A stretch of 64,000 nt of DNA from Phaeosaccion multiseriatum (GCA_965112735.1 OZ218959.1:868001-932000), one strand, 5' to 3'. Counted from the first letter of the stretch, positions 34,324 through 46,453 are shown. A program made the numbers and translations. Notes: generated by a model not told the origin, from the sequence alone.

Positions 34324-36278
34324 GGAGGACTGAGCTCATTGCGTTGATTGACATGACGCCTCACCATGGCCTGGTGTCAGGATTTGGTGTGTTCTTCTCG
34401 TTCGGCGCGTTTCGTCTTCTGCCTTTGTAGGCTTTGAGACCGATCGACCGACCAATGGAGGAGAGAGAGAGAGAGGCGGGGGGGGGGGGAGAGAGATAAG
34501 GAGTCCATGGCGTCCATGGCCAGAGCCGTGGAGTGGACCATCAGTCCATCAGCGGCCTTTGTGGGAGGAGGAAAGCAGCGGCACATCAGCCATGTGTGTG
34601 TGTGTGCGTGCGTGTGGGAGACTGCAGCCCCGCGTGCACAGGGACGGCTGAGTAGCTTGGCCTGTTTGGTTTTGGCCTCCTGGATGGCCTCCTGGATTGC
34701 GCGTCACTGACGGGAGGGGGGCGGGGCGGGCTGGACACGCCCTGTGCAGGCTGTGGGCCCTGCCGCCTCCTCCCCGGAACCCCACCCGGGGTGGCCGCCT
34801 CTCCTCTCTCGTGGAGGGAGGGGATGGCAGCAGATGCCCTCTCCCACACGTCCATTGGAACCGTCGAACGGGGTGCAAGACGGAGGTGTCGGGACGAAGG
34901 GACGAGGCATTACAAGCGTGGGACGCACCTTTTCGGCCTTTGTCTGACTGTGCGTGCGCCACATTGTCCCCCTCTCTCCTCCCATCAAGCTAAGGTGGGG
35001 TGGGGCGGGTCAAGGATGGCACCCCACGTCACATGCCTCTCAGCTCAGCGGGGTGAGGGGGGGGGGTGCCCGAGGGGGCATCCCTCTCCGCCACCCTTGC
35101 AGGACTGCAGGGCTTTTGTCGTCCACTGTGCACCGACCCACTCCCCCACCCCGCAAGTGCACCCCCCAAGTGCAGTAAGGGTGGAGAGTAGCAGTGGAGC
35201 CCTCTGACCGTCACCTGACCGTCACGGCGTGACACAGACGATGCGCACTGACAAGAGCAGGGCAGAGCCGAGCACAAAAGAGGGAGAATCTCAATTCTCA
35301 AGCGCAGCGTGCGTCTTACGAAGATGTTTTTTAATTAATGTCATTTGATTTAGCTCAAGCTCTTGCTCTTGCTCTTCGAATGCTCTGCCGGTTGTGGTCC
35401 GAATGCTCTGCCAGTTGTTGTCCACACCCACACCAATCAAAACCGCGCTCGGGCCGCTTTCTCGCCTCGCTAGCCAGGAGGGGCATTTGCCTAAGCGATA
35501 GACTTTGCTTTTCGCCTTCCTCGGCAAAGGAAGTGAGACTACAGACCATAATGTCTCCTCCTTTCTTCTCATCTTGGCCTGAAACTGAAACAAGAGTCGA
35601 TTGGGCCTTTCTCCATGTCTTGGCATCGGAGCCTTGCCGGCCTCGATGATCGATGATGCCCACCTCTGTCGAACACCTGCTCGCTCTGCCTTTGCCTTTT
35701 GACCCTCTCTGCTCTGTCTCCGCCTCTTCGACCCTCCGCTCCCGAGACATGAGGTGGACCATTGACGCCAAGCACGCAGAGCTTTCTCTTCCAAATCTTC
35801 CTTTTCCACTCAAGGTTGTTGATCTATCCATGTCCCTTCCGGCTTCCTCTCCATCGCTCGCAGCCGCTCTCTGAGATTGGCTCTGCCTTACAGCAACAGT
35901 TGCTGAAGCCGCGCAGAGCTCCGGCGTCGCTGCACTGGTCTTTCACCTTCTCATGTTGGTCCTGCGCCCTGTGAGATGCTCTCGAGAGACGCTCTCGCCC
36001 CACCGCAAGGGGCATTAGGAGCCTGCCGGAACCCTTAAGAGCCCCCATTCGCGGTGCTGATCGACGATGGACGCAACGCTTGACCCAGCACCGCCTCAAT
36101 CACTACTACCCTACGGTGCCCTGCTTCCTCCCCTGTCTGCTATGAAACACATGTGGCGCCCATGAACTCGACAGATGGAGCAGACGCGCGACGCAGAGGG
36201 TCGGCAGTCCACAGAGCAAAGAAAACATCGAAGAGAGCCGCTGCCTGAGGCGCACGGCTTCTCTCCTGCAGAGCAGAG
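34324..36278. other. Long intergenic region, no gene recognised
   Basis: Nearly 2 kb. The longest frame (minus strand, 35291-35809, 172 codons) shows no domain, is rich in basic residues and overlaps several others of similar length, so I do not call it. Confidence 0.5.
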
Positions 36279-36845
36279 CTACTTCTTCTTCTTCTGCTGC
36301 TCCCGCTCCAGCTCCTGTTTTTTCTGCATCTGCTGCTGCCTCTGCCGCTTCAGATCACTGGACGAAGACCACATGCCCACGTCCTCCGTCACCACGTTGG
36401 GTCTGGCACTTCTATTGGCGCTCATCTGCGGCGGTACCAGCGTGCCGCTGCTACCCGCCTGCCTCGGCACGTGCGCCACTGCTCCGCCGACCCCCTTCCT
36501 CTGCTTCCCCGGCTGTTGTCCGCCGCCCAAGGGACGTGCGCTACTCGGCCTCTTGCCTCCCGCACCACCTCCTGCTGCCCCACCTGATCGGTAGGGGGAG
36601 CTGGAAGGAGGCGCTGCAGAGGATGATAGGAGCGAGGATGCAGAAGGGAGTCCACCGCTGAGCAGGGCCGCCGCGGAGGGGAGAACAAGCTTAGGCTTCG
36701 CTGCTGAAGGTGCTGCCGGTGCTGGTGGGAGTGCAGGCCCTGCTGCTTTTGCTGCTGCTGCTGGCGGGGGCGGTGGTCCAGCTGCTTGCTGCTGCTCTTC
36801 CTCCTCATCAGAGGAAGAAGGATAGTCGCAGCCGAGCAAAGACAT
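36279..36845 (-). CDS. Small Pro/Ala/Ser-rich protein with a conserved-looking C-terminal motif
   Basis: Intronless frame of 188 residues. It starts MSLLGCDYPSSSDEEEE, an N-terminus of the kind seen in small nuclear proteins. A low-complexity Pro/Ala/Ser region containing KPKLVLPSAAALLS follows. Near the C-terminus LVPPQMSANRSARPNVVTED is followed by a Trp and a charged helix ending KKKK. The last part looks like a short linear or helical module present in otherwise variable eukaryotic proteins, but I cannot name the family. Head to head with the gene at 37076. Confidence 0.55.
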   Translation of the reverse strand: MSLLGCDYPSSSDEEEEQQQAAGPPPPPAAAAKAAGPALPPAPAAPSAAKPKLVLPSAAALLSGGLPSASSLLSSSAAPPSSSPYRSGGAAGGGAGGKRPSSARPLGGGQQPGKQRKGVGGAVAHVPRQAGSSGTLVPPQMSANRSARPNVVTEDVGMWSSSSDLKRQRQQQMQKKQELEREQQKKKK

Positions 36846-37075
36846 GCCCTCTTATTCCTCTCTATGGATAATCGCGGCGGGGAGAAAGACACCGTGGAAG
36901 TGAGCATCGATCATCTTCTGCGCGAAACAGTTTCAGTTTGGAGCGTTACATAAGGGCGGCCGATATCGGCGGCCTTTCCTTTGTTCACGCTCTGCTTCTG
37001 AGACATGCCGCGGCAGCAGAATCAGGAGCAGCCGTGGCTGCTGAAAGTGTGCTAGGCAGGGGAGGAAATTAAGAG
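36846..37075. promoter_or_regulatory. Divergent intergenic region, 230 bases
   Basis: Separates the start codons at 36845 (minus) and 37076 (plus); must hold both promoters. No specific motif identified. Confidence 0.4.
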
Positions 37076-39153
37076 ATGCCAGAGGTGAAGGGGGATGGAG
37101 GAGGGGGGGAAGGGGCAGGGGGGCGAGCTCAGCACACGATAATGATCGGGGGTCAGCAGGTACGCAAGTACAGCAACGGGAAAACTGCGCTGACTTTCAA
37201 CGAGAAGGATCGCTCCGGCTTCGCGCTCTATCCATCGGGGAGAGTGGCGGTGTGCTCCAGCGCTGTGGGGAATGAGGGGAGACAGTGCAGGCGAGTACCA
37301 AATTTGATGCCTCTCCCACTCTCTCCTCTTCTCCCCCGGATCACTCTGCTCTGCTCTACCCCTCCTCTCTCTGACTGTCTGCTCTTCCCTCCCGACCCTT
37401 TCTCTCTTGCTTAGGTTTTATATGTACGACGATGATAAGGCCAACACACTCCTCTGCGCCATCGACGAGCTCATTGTGGGCTTCGCTGTGGACCGCAGCC
37501 GGGGCCCCATGCGAGGCATGCGACTCGTGCTCAACGCCAAGGGAGGCCTCTTCACCGACGGGCAGGCCAACATCACCAAGGAGTGGCGGTGGGACACGAG
37601 TATCAGAGACAAGAGCCTGCAGCCACCGAGAGACGCTGTGCTCATGACTCTGAATGCGTACTTGACGCTACATTTCCAGGACCAGAGTCGCATCAGCGCG
37701 CGCTTCAGCTGCAGCGGAGTGGTGAAAGAGTTTGACTTAGGCAGGAAGTTGCGCGTCGAGGAGAGCTACCTGTGCAGGAGCCTGCGGATGCCAGGTGAGA
37801 GGGGGGGGGTGGGCAAGAGGAAGGAAGGGCGAGCCACGGAAGATGAGTGGCAATAGGTGGGTCGTTCTGTTGGGATGGCACTAGATGGCACCCATGTGCA
37901 CATATTGTCAAGCGTGTTTGCTGCTGAGGAGACAACTGTGTCCTCACATGTCACTCTCTGTGGGCAGGCGGGAAGCTGTTGGTCAACACGGACTCCGCAC
38001 CGACACTTGTGGAACGCCAGGCCCAGCAGGGCATGGACATGAAGGTGAAGCGAGACAAGCTCAAGCCCAGGAGCAGGAACCTCAACGTGAGTGCGGCCAT
38101 TGATGATTGCATTGACGAGTGAAGCTGCGCAAGCAGGCAAGGTTGGGCATCAATCCGTACCGAATGGGCATCCGATAAGAAACACGACATCTAATCATGT
38201 AACACTCCCCCCTGCCCATTCTGCCTCCCACCTTCCCATCCGCTGCCATCCCATCTTTTCCCCTCCAGGGAGACGTGAAGGACATTGTGACGGGCCTGGA
38301 GGGGATGGATGGACTGACCCCCACTGTCACGTGAGTGAGAGGCTCCGGGGCGGGGTGCTGGGGTGGAGGAAATGAGAGGGGGGGGGGCTGTGTTGTTGCA
38401 TCACAGAGCGAGGAGCTGAGGAGATACTGGAAAGGAAACCGTTCTGCGCATGACTCTGCGAACGCCTGCTCGGACATGTTGTTGTCCCTTTCGTGCCCTC
38501 CACCGCGCTGAGCTGACTCTGTCCATCTGTGTCTCCTCTATTCGCTCCAAAGGCCGTACCAAGACCCCGCGTGGCGTGGCGATGCTTTGCGCCAGACCCA
38601 GGAGGAGCTCCCTCGAGTCAAGGTCACGGGTTTCGAGAGCGGCCCCGTCACGGGCCTGGGGGCGACCATCTACACAGACACTACAGGGGGGGGGGGCAGG
38701 GGCGGGACAGCGACAGGAGGAGCGGAAGGAAGTGCGGCCACGATAGGCGGAGAGGGCGGGGCGGGGGAGCTTCCCAAGACCATGAGCATGAGCTGGCTGC
38801 GCGACGCACAAGGGGTGTGGCTCGACGAGCGAGAGGTGCACAACGCGTTGCTCCTCAAGAACCCTTTGCTGAGCAGGTCCGTATGCCTCCAGGCTGCCAG
38901 CGGCCGGTACGCAGAGGAGATCCGCGTGCCGGGGGGAAAGGTGACTTTTGACAACCCCACAGGCAAGGCGGAGAAGCACGGCAGGCCCCTCCCAGGTGAG
39001 AGCAGCAGAATCTACATACGTACACACGTAAATACGTATGTAGGCACTGAGCGACCCTTCCCGCCCTGTTGGTGGCTCGCTTGGGGTGCCGTTTTGGGCC
39101 CCTCCTTGGGTACTGAGGAGACGGGTGCCTCTCTCTCTGTCGCTCTCTCTCTG

Positions 39154-39217
<64 letters not shown>

Positions 39218-40691
39218 TCCCCGTCCTCTCTCTGTCTCTCACCCCCTCTCTCTCCCACCCCCCCCCCTTTTCTCTCTAAAACACTCACACTCTCTGCCTC
39301 GCCCCCCCCCCCCGTTCCCAATAGCGCTGTCTGGCAAGCGCTTCGACTCGTGGCTGCGGCAGGAGGAGGGTGAGAAGCAGCGCCTTTCCGTGGTACTGTG
39401 CATGCGGCTTGATGACCCCACAGGCACGGGCCCCGCAGAACGAGTGGCAGAGCTTGCGCACGACAAGCTGTGGAGAGAGCACGCAGACATCATGGCCGGG
39501 GCGGGGGGAGGGGATGCACCGCACGACGGGGGGGGGGATACCGGTGACAGCAGCAGCGGCACTACGAGGGGCAGAAACAGTAGTAGTAGCAGCAGCGGCG
39601 GCGGCGGAGGGGAAGGAGGGGGAGGGGGAGGAGGAGGAGGAGGAGGGGGGGGGGCTTCGTGCCGCATGTACAAGCTTGACATGAGCGAGAACAACTCTCT
39701 GGCGCGGCGCTTCGGCGTGCAGTCCCTGCCCATGTTCCTGTTCTTCTTCGAGGGCTCCCTCTGCTGGGCCGGAGGGCTCGGAGGAGTGCCTGTCAAGGCG
39801 GCGCCCCCCGCCAGGGAGAGGCTGAGGGCACTGCTGATGGAGCCCGCCTTCAAGCCGCAGATTCACACGGAGCGCTCTCTCGCCAGGGCACAATTCCGCT
39901 GGGACCTCGCCATGACGGGCAGCCAAGTATTCAAGACGGGCAACAGCACGTCCTATGACGTCATCCTGCTGAGCGATGACCTCAGCCCCGCCGATGTCTC
40001 CGCCGTCGGAAAGTACGTCAACGCCACGAGGGACAGGAGGAGCAGCGCCACAAGTAGCAGTACGAGTGGCAGTACGAGTGGGAATAGTGGTAGCACGAGT
40101 AGCGGCAGTGAGGGCAGCAGCGGGGGGGGCAGGGAGCCCTTGGTGGTGGCCATGGTAACCCTCAAGGGCGAAGCGGCGTTCCTGGACCTGCCCCCAGCCC
40201 TTGTCAAGCTGGGCCTGCTGCAGGGCGTGGCGGGGGCCGAGCATCTGCTGCCATCGCACCTGCACGCCGTGGACGCGGTACTGAGCAAGCCCGTGCGAGT
40301 GTCTGCCCTGAACCGCCTGGGTAGGCTGTGGGCCGACCGGACGAGGGCAGCCGCGCAGCCACCCACCAGGGTCATTTCGTCCTCCACCAAGAAAAGCAAG
40401 CCGCAGCAGTTGGTGGTACAGCAGCAGCACGGCCCCGCGCCGCTAATGTGGGAGGACGGTGAGCGCTACAAGGGAGTCACGCCACAGAGCCTCGTCAACA
40501 AGATTGTCGCCGTGCGCAAGGACGCAATGAGTGGGCGCTTACGGGGGGGGGCGGTAGGCAATGGCGGCCCAGGGGGGGGCGCACAAGGACCCCGGGGGGG
40601 AAACAAGGGCCCAGGCATCTCTATCTCGGCGCAGGAGACAGTGTACAAGGGCATTGCGCTGCAGAGGAGGCCCACCATGGTCAAGACGTAG
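37076..40691 (+). CDS. FAM194-domain protein with C-terminal thioredoxin-like and receiver-like domains
   Basis: Exons 37076-37290, 37415-37794, 37968-38086, 38269-38330, 38553-38995, 39325-40691 give 861 residues. Intron 1 has a GC donor (AG|GCGAGT) with a normal AG acceptor. Residues 20-150 match the FAM194 (ERICH6-type) domain: SGFALYPSGRVAVCSS, FYMYDDDKANTLL, NAKGGLFTDGQANITKEWRW. The middle region is unassigned. Exon 6 begins with a thioredoxin-like fold lacking CxxC but with SLARRFGVQSLPMFLFFFEG. It then has a receiver-like part: YDVILLSDDLSP at its start and VDAVLSKPVRVSALNRL at its end, the position of the conserved Lys-Pro of response regulators. Ser- and Gly-rich inserts interrupt it. 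A link to cilia or flagella is only inferred from other FAM194 proteins. Confidence 0.75.
39136..39212. repeat. (CT)n microsatellite in intron 5 of the FAM194 gene
   Basis: Mostly perfect CT units. Confidence 0.9.
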
Positions 40692-41059
40692 AGAGAGACT
40701 TACAGAGCTTCTCACTTGTGCCAAGATTTGCTCCCAGCGTATAGAGAGGGGACCTCAAGAGAGGAGCTCCTCCTGCTGCTTGCTCCAGCAGGTATAGGAC
40801 AGAGGAGGAGAGCAGGAGAGGAGGAGACGAGGAGACGTGTAGACTTTGAGCATCCTCGGGCACTGGCTGTGGCCCGGCAGTGCGAGTCTTAGCGAGGCTG
40901 CAGAGCCCTGACACAAGCAAGAGACGCAAGACAAGCAAGACAGGCAAGAGCAGGACAGACTGGAGCTCGACGATGGAGGTAGGGTTGGGCTCACGTTTGT
41001 GACTTTGGAGGACACTGTGAGTGAGCAACGCCTCGTTGGCCTGTTCTTAGCCTCGAGAG

Positions 41060-41655
41060 CCTCGTGCCCAGAGGAGCCGCCTGCGTCCGGAAGGAAGAGG
41101 AGGAGGAGCAGTCGAGGAGGAGCAGTCGAGGAGGAGCAGTCGAGGAGGAGCAGAGGAGCAGAGGAGCAGAGGAGCAGAGGAGCAGAGGAGCAGAGGAGCA
41201 GAGGAGCAGAGGCAGAGGCCCTTGCCGGGCCGCCGCTTTGATGGGAATGCTCACTTCCTTCGTCAGCGGCCGATTCGTGCCGAGGGGCGGCCTCTCTTGA
41301 TGTCTTGAAAGGGCCAGGAAAACCAGGAAACGGAGCGAGACCGCCGTGGGGGGCGAGGCGCCCGCTTGGCTCAGCCTCTCTGACGTTGCTTGGCTTCGGC
41401 TCAGCCTCTCTGGCGTTGCTTGGCTTCGGCTCAGCCTCTCTGGCGTTGCTTGGCTTGGGGCAGCCTCTCTGGCGCGCACGGCCGATACACGCACGACCTT
41501 GGGGTTAGCTGAGCGGCTGGAGGGTTAGGGTCAGGGTTAGGGTTACCTGAGCGGCTGGGGGGGGGGGGGGGCACGTGCAACCCTCACTGCATTCTTGTTT
41601 GCACACGACACAGCGAAGCAAGAGCGAGCGAGACCTTGGCAGTGCGAGTTGGAGG
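41060..41655 (+). repeat. Degraded tailed element copy B with true telomeric repeats
   Basis: Starts with a fragment matching the 3' end of the family ORF (GCCTGCGTCCGGAAGGAAG, then a GAGGAGCAG-expanded stretch and GCTTTGATGG near 41238). The CGTCAGCGGCCGATTCGTGCCGAG block follows. Then comes a roughly 30-base tandem repeat of CTCAGCCTCTCTGGCGTTGC type (41368-41480), CGGCCGATACACGCACGACC at about 41483 and a GGTTAGGGTCAGGGTTAGGG tract near 41524-41546. The terminal block (CAGCGAAGCAAGAGCGAG, CGAGTTGGAGGACAGA) matches copy C. No intact ORF. Confidence 0.7.
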
Positions 41656-41733
41656 ACAGACAGACAGAGAGACAGGCAGACAGACAGACAGATAGACAGA
41701 CAGAGAGACAGAGAGACAGACAGACAGACAGAC

Positions 41734-41790
<57 letters not shown>

Positions 41791-41800
41791 GAGAGAGAGA
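41655..41800. repeat. (GACA)n microsatellite at the end of tailed element copy B
   Basis: About 34 GACA units with a few GA interruptions; it begins exactly where similarity to copy C ends (GGAGGACAGA). Confidence 0.95.
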
Positions 41801-42441
41801 GTGGGGGGGGGGGGGGAGTTGACGGAGCAACTGAGAGGGGCGCTCGACCCTACTCAGGCAGACCCTTGACCCTTGGCACTACGCAGAGAGGCAGTGCTTA
41901 GGCAGGGGCGATGGGCCGATGGACACTCTGGAAGTGCGTGTATCAACGCACACGTTTGTAGTGGTACAATTTAAGTTTTCTATTCATTCCTTCCCCCCTT
42001 CCTTCAAGCCGTGCCCTGCACCCGCCGCACGCAAGGCCCCACCTCTCTTCCGCGGTGCCCCCACTTCACCTTTTCACATTTCACAGTGTGTCTCTTCCCC
42101 CCCTCCTCCAGACTCCTCCAGAGCTGTGCCCCTCTGACCCACAGCCCGAGCGCTATGACTTGACTTTCCGCGCACCCTCCCTTCTCTGTCCTCCGTTCTC
42201 TTCCTCTCCGCCGTAAGGCATTGATTGTCTGTCCCCCATCTCCCCGCAAGGATTCGATTCCAGCGTGTATAGCCTGTGGGCCTCCGTAGGACCTCACGGC
42301 TTCCCTTCGGCTCCTCCTTCCTTTCCCTTTCCCTTTCCCTTGGCGTGTGCCCACGTGCGCTCCTTCCCGCCCCCCACGCGACCTCTCCCTCTCGCTCCAT
42401 CCCTCACCAGAAACTAGAGAAGAGAGCGTCCGCTTACTCAC

Positions 42442-45400
42442 TCACATGCTCACTCCTCCTGCATCTGCTTCGCCCTCCATCTCCTGCTCCTCCTCGCTCT
42501 CATCACTCTCATCACCCTCATCACTCACTCCTGCGTCCTTGAGGCCCTCCTTCCCCCCCCCCCCTTGAGCTTCTGCTGCTTCTGCTGCCTTCCTCATCTC
42601 AAGCTGCTTCATCTCGTTCATGATGATCTCCTGAGAGAGAGAGTAAAAGAGAGGAGTTTAGAGAGAAAGAAGGGCACAGAGCCAGAGAGAGAAGGGGACA
42701 GAGAATGAGAAGAGTAGGAGAGACAGACAGACAGACACAGAGAGATGGCGCACCCACGCGCCCACAGACAGACAGACAGAGAGAGAGAGAGGCCACACCC
42801 ACGCACCCACGCACCCACTCACCCACGCACCCACTCACCCACGCACCCACTCACCTGGTCCTCTGAGCTGAGTCCCCGCATGGCCTCTTTGAGCGACTCC
42901 TCGTCCGTGCCCCTTGCGAGGAACTCAATGAGCTCAGCGTCGTCCTCCGCAAGCATGTCCTTCACCACAGAGGGCTTGTCCAGGGCGTGGCTGAGAGGGG
43001 GGGGGCATGATTGGATTCATTCGTCAGTCGAGCAGCAGTAGAGACCGACCCGCGGGGTACTTTGTGCACCTTCCTTTCCTTTGCGCACTCTGCCCCTTTC
43101 CCCCTACCTACTCCCTTGCTACTCTCTCCTCTGCCTCACTCACCCCGCGTCGGCGATGATCTGCTCCCACTCCGCGAAGCGCAGGTCCCACGCCTCCATT
43201 GTCTCTGGCACGGGGTCCCCGTCCTCTATGGGCGGTACTCCGAACACGTCCATCCACTCCTCGAGCACCTTCCGCTTACGGCCCATGTCCTCGAACATTT
43301 CCAGGGCCAGCTGCTGCTGCTCCATCGCAGCATTGGATGTGTCCCTATATGATAACAGGGGGGGGAGAGAGATAGGGGGTGAGGGGTGAGGGGCTGGTGG
43401 CTGGCCTCACTGCTCCAAACAGCACAAAGCCCTTCTTCTTCGTCAGTTCGTTTGGGGCAGGCAGGCATACATGCATGCATGCAAAGCACGGGAGACACAT
43501 GCGGGGCAAGCAGTGCGTGGCAAGCAGTGCGGGGCAAGCAGGCACCTCCTCCACATAGCACGGGGCTCGGGGATGGGGACAGCGCAGCCAAAAGACACGC
43601 GCCCGCCCGCCCGCCCCCCTCCGCCTCCTTCCCTCCTCCCCCTCCTCCGCCTCCTTCCCTCCTCCTCCTCCTCCTCCTCCTCCTCCTCCTCCTCCTCCTC
43701 CTCCTCCTCCTCCTCCTCCTCCTCCTCCTCCTCCTCCACTCCATTCGCTCACATGTGCGGCCGCAGAGCGATCTCAGGGTCCTCCGCGTCTCCGTCTTTT
43801 GGCTCTGTGGAGCCGAACTCGCGCAGCCACATCTTCTCCCCCGCCGCTTCGCTCTCCAGGCCGGGGATGACGTCATCGAAGCGCATCTGCAGGGGGGCAT
43901 CCACCCAGTTGTCCAGCTCCTCCAGGTCCGCGAGGTTCAGGCCGTGGTCAAGAGGGGCGAGCTCCATCAGCTTGGCTCGCCTGAGGTGGTGAAGTGGTGA
44001 GGTGGTGAGGGGAGGTGAGGCGATGCATGTCATGTCAGTGGTGAAGTCGTTGGTTGGTTGGTTGGTTGGTTGGTTGGTTGGGTGGGTGGTCAATTCGTTG
44101 GTTGGTGCGGTTTGGTTGGGGGAGAGGGGTGAGGGAAGACAGGAAGGAGGAGACTATGAATGATAGAGGAAGTGGGGAAGGAGGAGGCAATCAATGATAG
44201 AGGAAGTGGGGAAGGAGGATGCCATCAATGATAGAGGAAGTGGGGGTATGGGCAGGACGGGGGGAGGGCTTATTCGCTTTGAGCGAATGCGCCTATCGGC
44301 TTGAATCATTACTGGGTGTGTAACTTACACTTCTTCAGAGTAGTGGCCAGGCCCACTTGTGACCCCCTTCTGCACCTCCTCGATGGTCTGCGTGTCTGTT
44401 TGCGCCATCTGCGACCAAGGAAGGGACATTCGAGCAGCGGTTAGAGACGTGGGGGGGCATGAGAGGGTGGCGACGCGAGAGAGCACAGAGGAGAGAAGAG
44501 TGGAGGGCGGCGAGGCCGCAAGGCCAGGGGGGAGGGCAAGCGCTCGGCATCCACTACTAGAGCATGCATAGCGGCGACCGCACTGCTCGTTTCGTCTCCC
44601 ACTCCACCGCTTTACATGCCCAGTAGGCCTTTCCTTCTCCATCCCCTTCCCCTTCCCCTTCCCCTGGCTCCCCTGCCTGTCTGCCTGGTGTCGTCGTCGA
44701 GCGTTCCTCTCACTGTCTCTGGCTGCCATCCCAAGCGTCCACCTGCGCCCGCCTTCGCTCCGCTTCTGTCCGCCATCACCGAACCCCCAGGCCATCCCGC
44801 CTTGCGCTTGTGGCCTTCTTTACACGAAGGATATGAAAAAGACTCACCTCGTACTCGAACTCCCACCCCTCGTCGAAGTTCTCCATGACCTTTTGGTAAG
44901 AGTCCTCTCCTTCCCGCAAGAAGAATGCCTCCTCTGGCTTGCTGAGGGGTGGGGCAAGAGGAACGCGGCACAGAGGGAAGGAGGCAAAGAGAGACCACCG
45001 CCAACACACCGAGTGAGTGAGTCAAGTCAAGCAACCGACGGGCATCAAGCAAGTCAAGCAATCGACGGATGGATGGATGGATGGACAGCAAAATCGAGAG
45101 AGTAGGCCAGAGCGGGGGGGGAATAGGCCCTTTGAAGTGACCAAGACACTGGAGAGAGAGAGAGAGAGGGCCCACGACAGACGCAAGAGGCTGCAAGCGC
45201 ACGAGCAGAGCGAGCACACAAAACTGGCACTTACACTGTCTTAGTGTTGGGTTCCTGCCAGTAGCCGCGGTACACGTCGATGACCATCTCCGAGCACCCC
45301 CGGGGGACCACAGCACCGGCCACGCACGTGCGAATGACCTGCAGAAATGCAGAGGCATATGGGCACACAGCGCAGTGGGGGGGGGATGGGGGCGTGAGGA

Positions 45401-46453
45401 CGGTCCAGCACACCTCTCTCTGCGTCTCTCTCTGTGTATGTGTCTCTCTCTGCGTCTCTCCCTCTGCGCCTCTTTCTCTCAGGAGGCGGGGTAAAGCGCC
45501 ACACACTTTAATGGCCTGCTCTGCCTGCCCGAGTGCCCCCCCCCCCCTCCCACCATGCAAGGCCACGTATGTCCAAACCCACAACGATTTATATATATAT
45601 ATATATACCTGCCAGCCCGGGCGGTAGGTCTGACCCTTGGGCCAGTATGGATCCAGCATGTCCGACTCGCACGTGCCGCAGAGCCTGTTAGAGGCGTACG
45701 GGGAGGTTAGGAGGAGGAGAGAGAATCACCCTTGCACGTGCACCCTTCTGTTGCCAAGTACACAAAACACTTCCACCCTGTGCAAGGTGCCACCGGTGAC
45801 GCAGCGGGATAATTCAGTCGCGCAACCCACCGCGCCTCCCACTGCCCTCTGGGGGCTTCCCACTTCCCCTCCCACTTCATGAGTAAAATGCCCTTCGTCA
45901 ACTCACGCCCACCTCTACCCAGTCACTCAGCCCCACATGCAGGCTATTAACTCACTCACCCGGACTGGCAAGAGGTTGCAATCTTGACCCCCGCCGCCTT
46001 GGCCGCGCGGAACACATTGTCTCCCTCCTTCACAGTCACAGTCACGTCTTGCCCGTCCGGCATGTTGGTGAATCGGAGGGGCACGATGGGGGCGGCGACA
46101 TTGGGGTCCCGCCTGGGCGTGATGCCGCTATCCACGCCTCCACCGGCCATGTGCAGCGCCCAGCCTGCCCCCGTCTTGCCTCTCAGGCTATTGCCCTGTC
46201 CTGCAGCCATCCCTGTCCCACAGGTGCTGCACCCCCCTTTCCGCCGCACGCTCCCACATCCGCAACTTCTTCTGCTACCACTGCTGCTTCCGCTGCCACC
46301 AACACTGCCTCTGCTGCTGCTGAGACGCACTGTCTGCTGCTGTCGCGAAGATGGCGCCACGACGGAGCCTGGAGGTTGCAGGAAGGCTCCTGCTGGTTTG
46401 GGAGCTGCTGCAATCCACGCCAGCGTGCCGAAGCCCGCTGCAAACTTGACCAT
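42442..46453 (-). CDS. Plastid-targeted 2Fe-2S ferredoxin-domain protein with long C-terminal extension
   Basis: Nine exons: 46453-45960, 45684-45609, 45338-45235, 44941-44848, 44408-44329, 43980-43753, 43344-43144, 42990-42855, 42630-42442; 533 residues, all in phase. Residues 1-24 are a signal peptide ending AGAFLQ, for complex-plastid import. A Ser/Gly-rich transit region follows. The ferredoxin fold (about 125-230) has VPLRFTNMPDGQDVTVTV, AAKAAGVKIATSCQSG-LCGTC and VIRTCVAG, giving the four cluster cysteines as C-x4-C-x2-C...C. The remaining 300 residues are mostly acidic and helical (LDHGLNLADLEELDNWVD, RKVLEEWMDVFGVPP, LIEFLARGTDEESLKEAMRG) and end in an Asp/Glu-rich tail. They match nothing I know. 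By family it should carry single electrons in the plastid stroma. The start at 46453 is chosen because it opens the signal peptide; an in-frame ATG lies at 46543. Confidence 0.85.
43660..43738. repeat. (TCC)n microsatellite in a ferredoxin-gene intron
   Basis: About 25 units on the plus strand, upstream of the exon 6 donor. Confidence 0.93.

Larger units (their letters stand above)
40692..42441. other. Convergent intergenic region with degraded tailed element and GACA array
   Basis: Between the 3' ends of the FAM194 gene and the minus-strand ferredoxin gene. The contents I recognise are the element at 41060-41655 and the microsatellite at 41655-41800. Confidence 0.6.

Noticed and set aside
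35291-35809. 172-codon minus-strand frame
   Set aside because: No domain, composition like other chance frames in this GC-rich sequence, and overlapping frames of equal length on the other strand.
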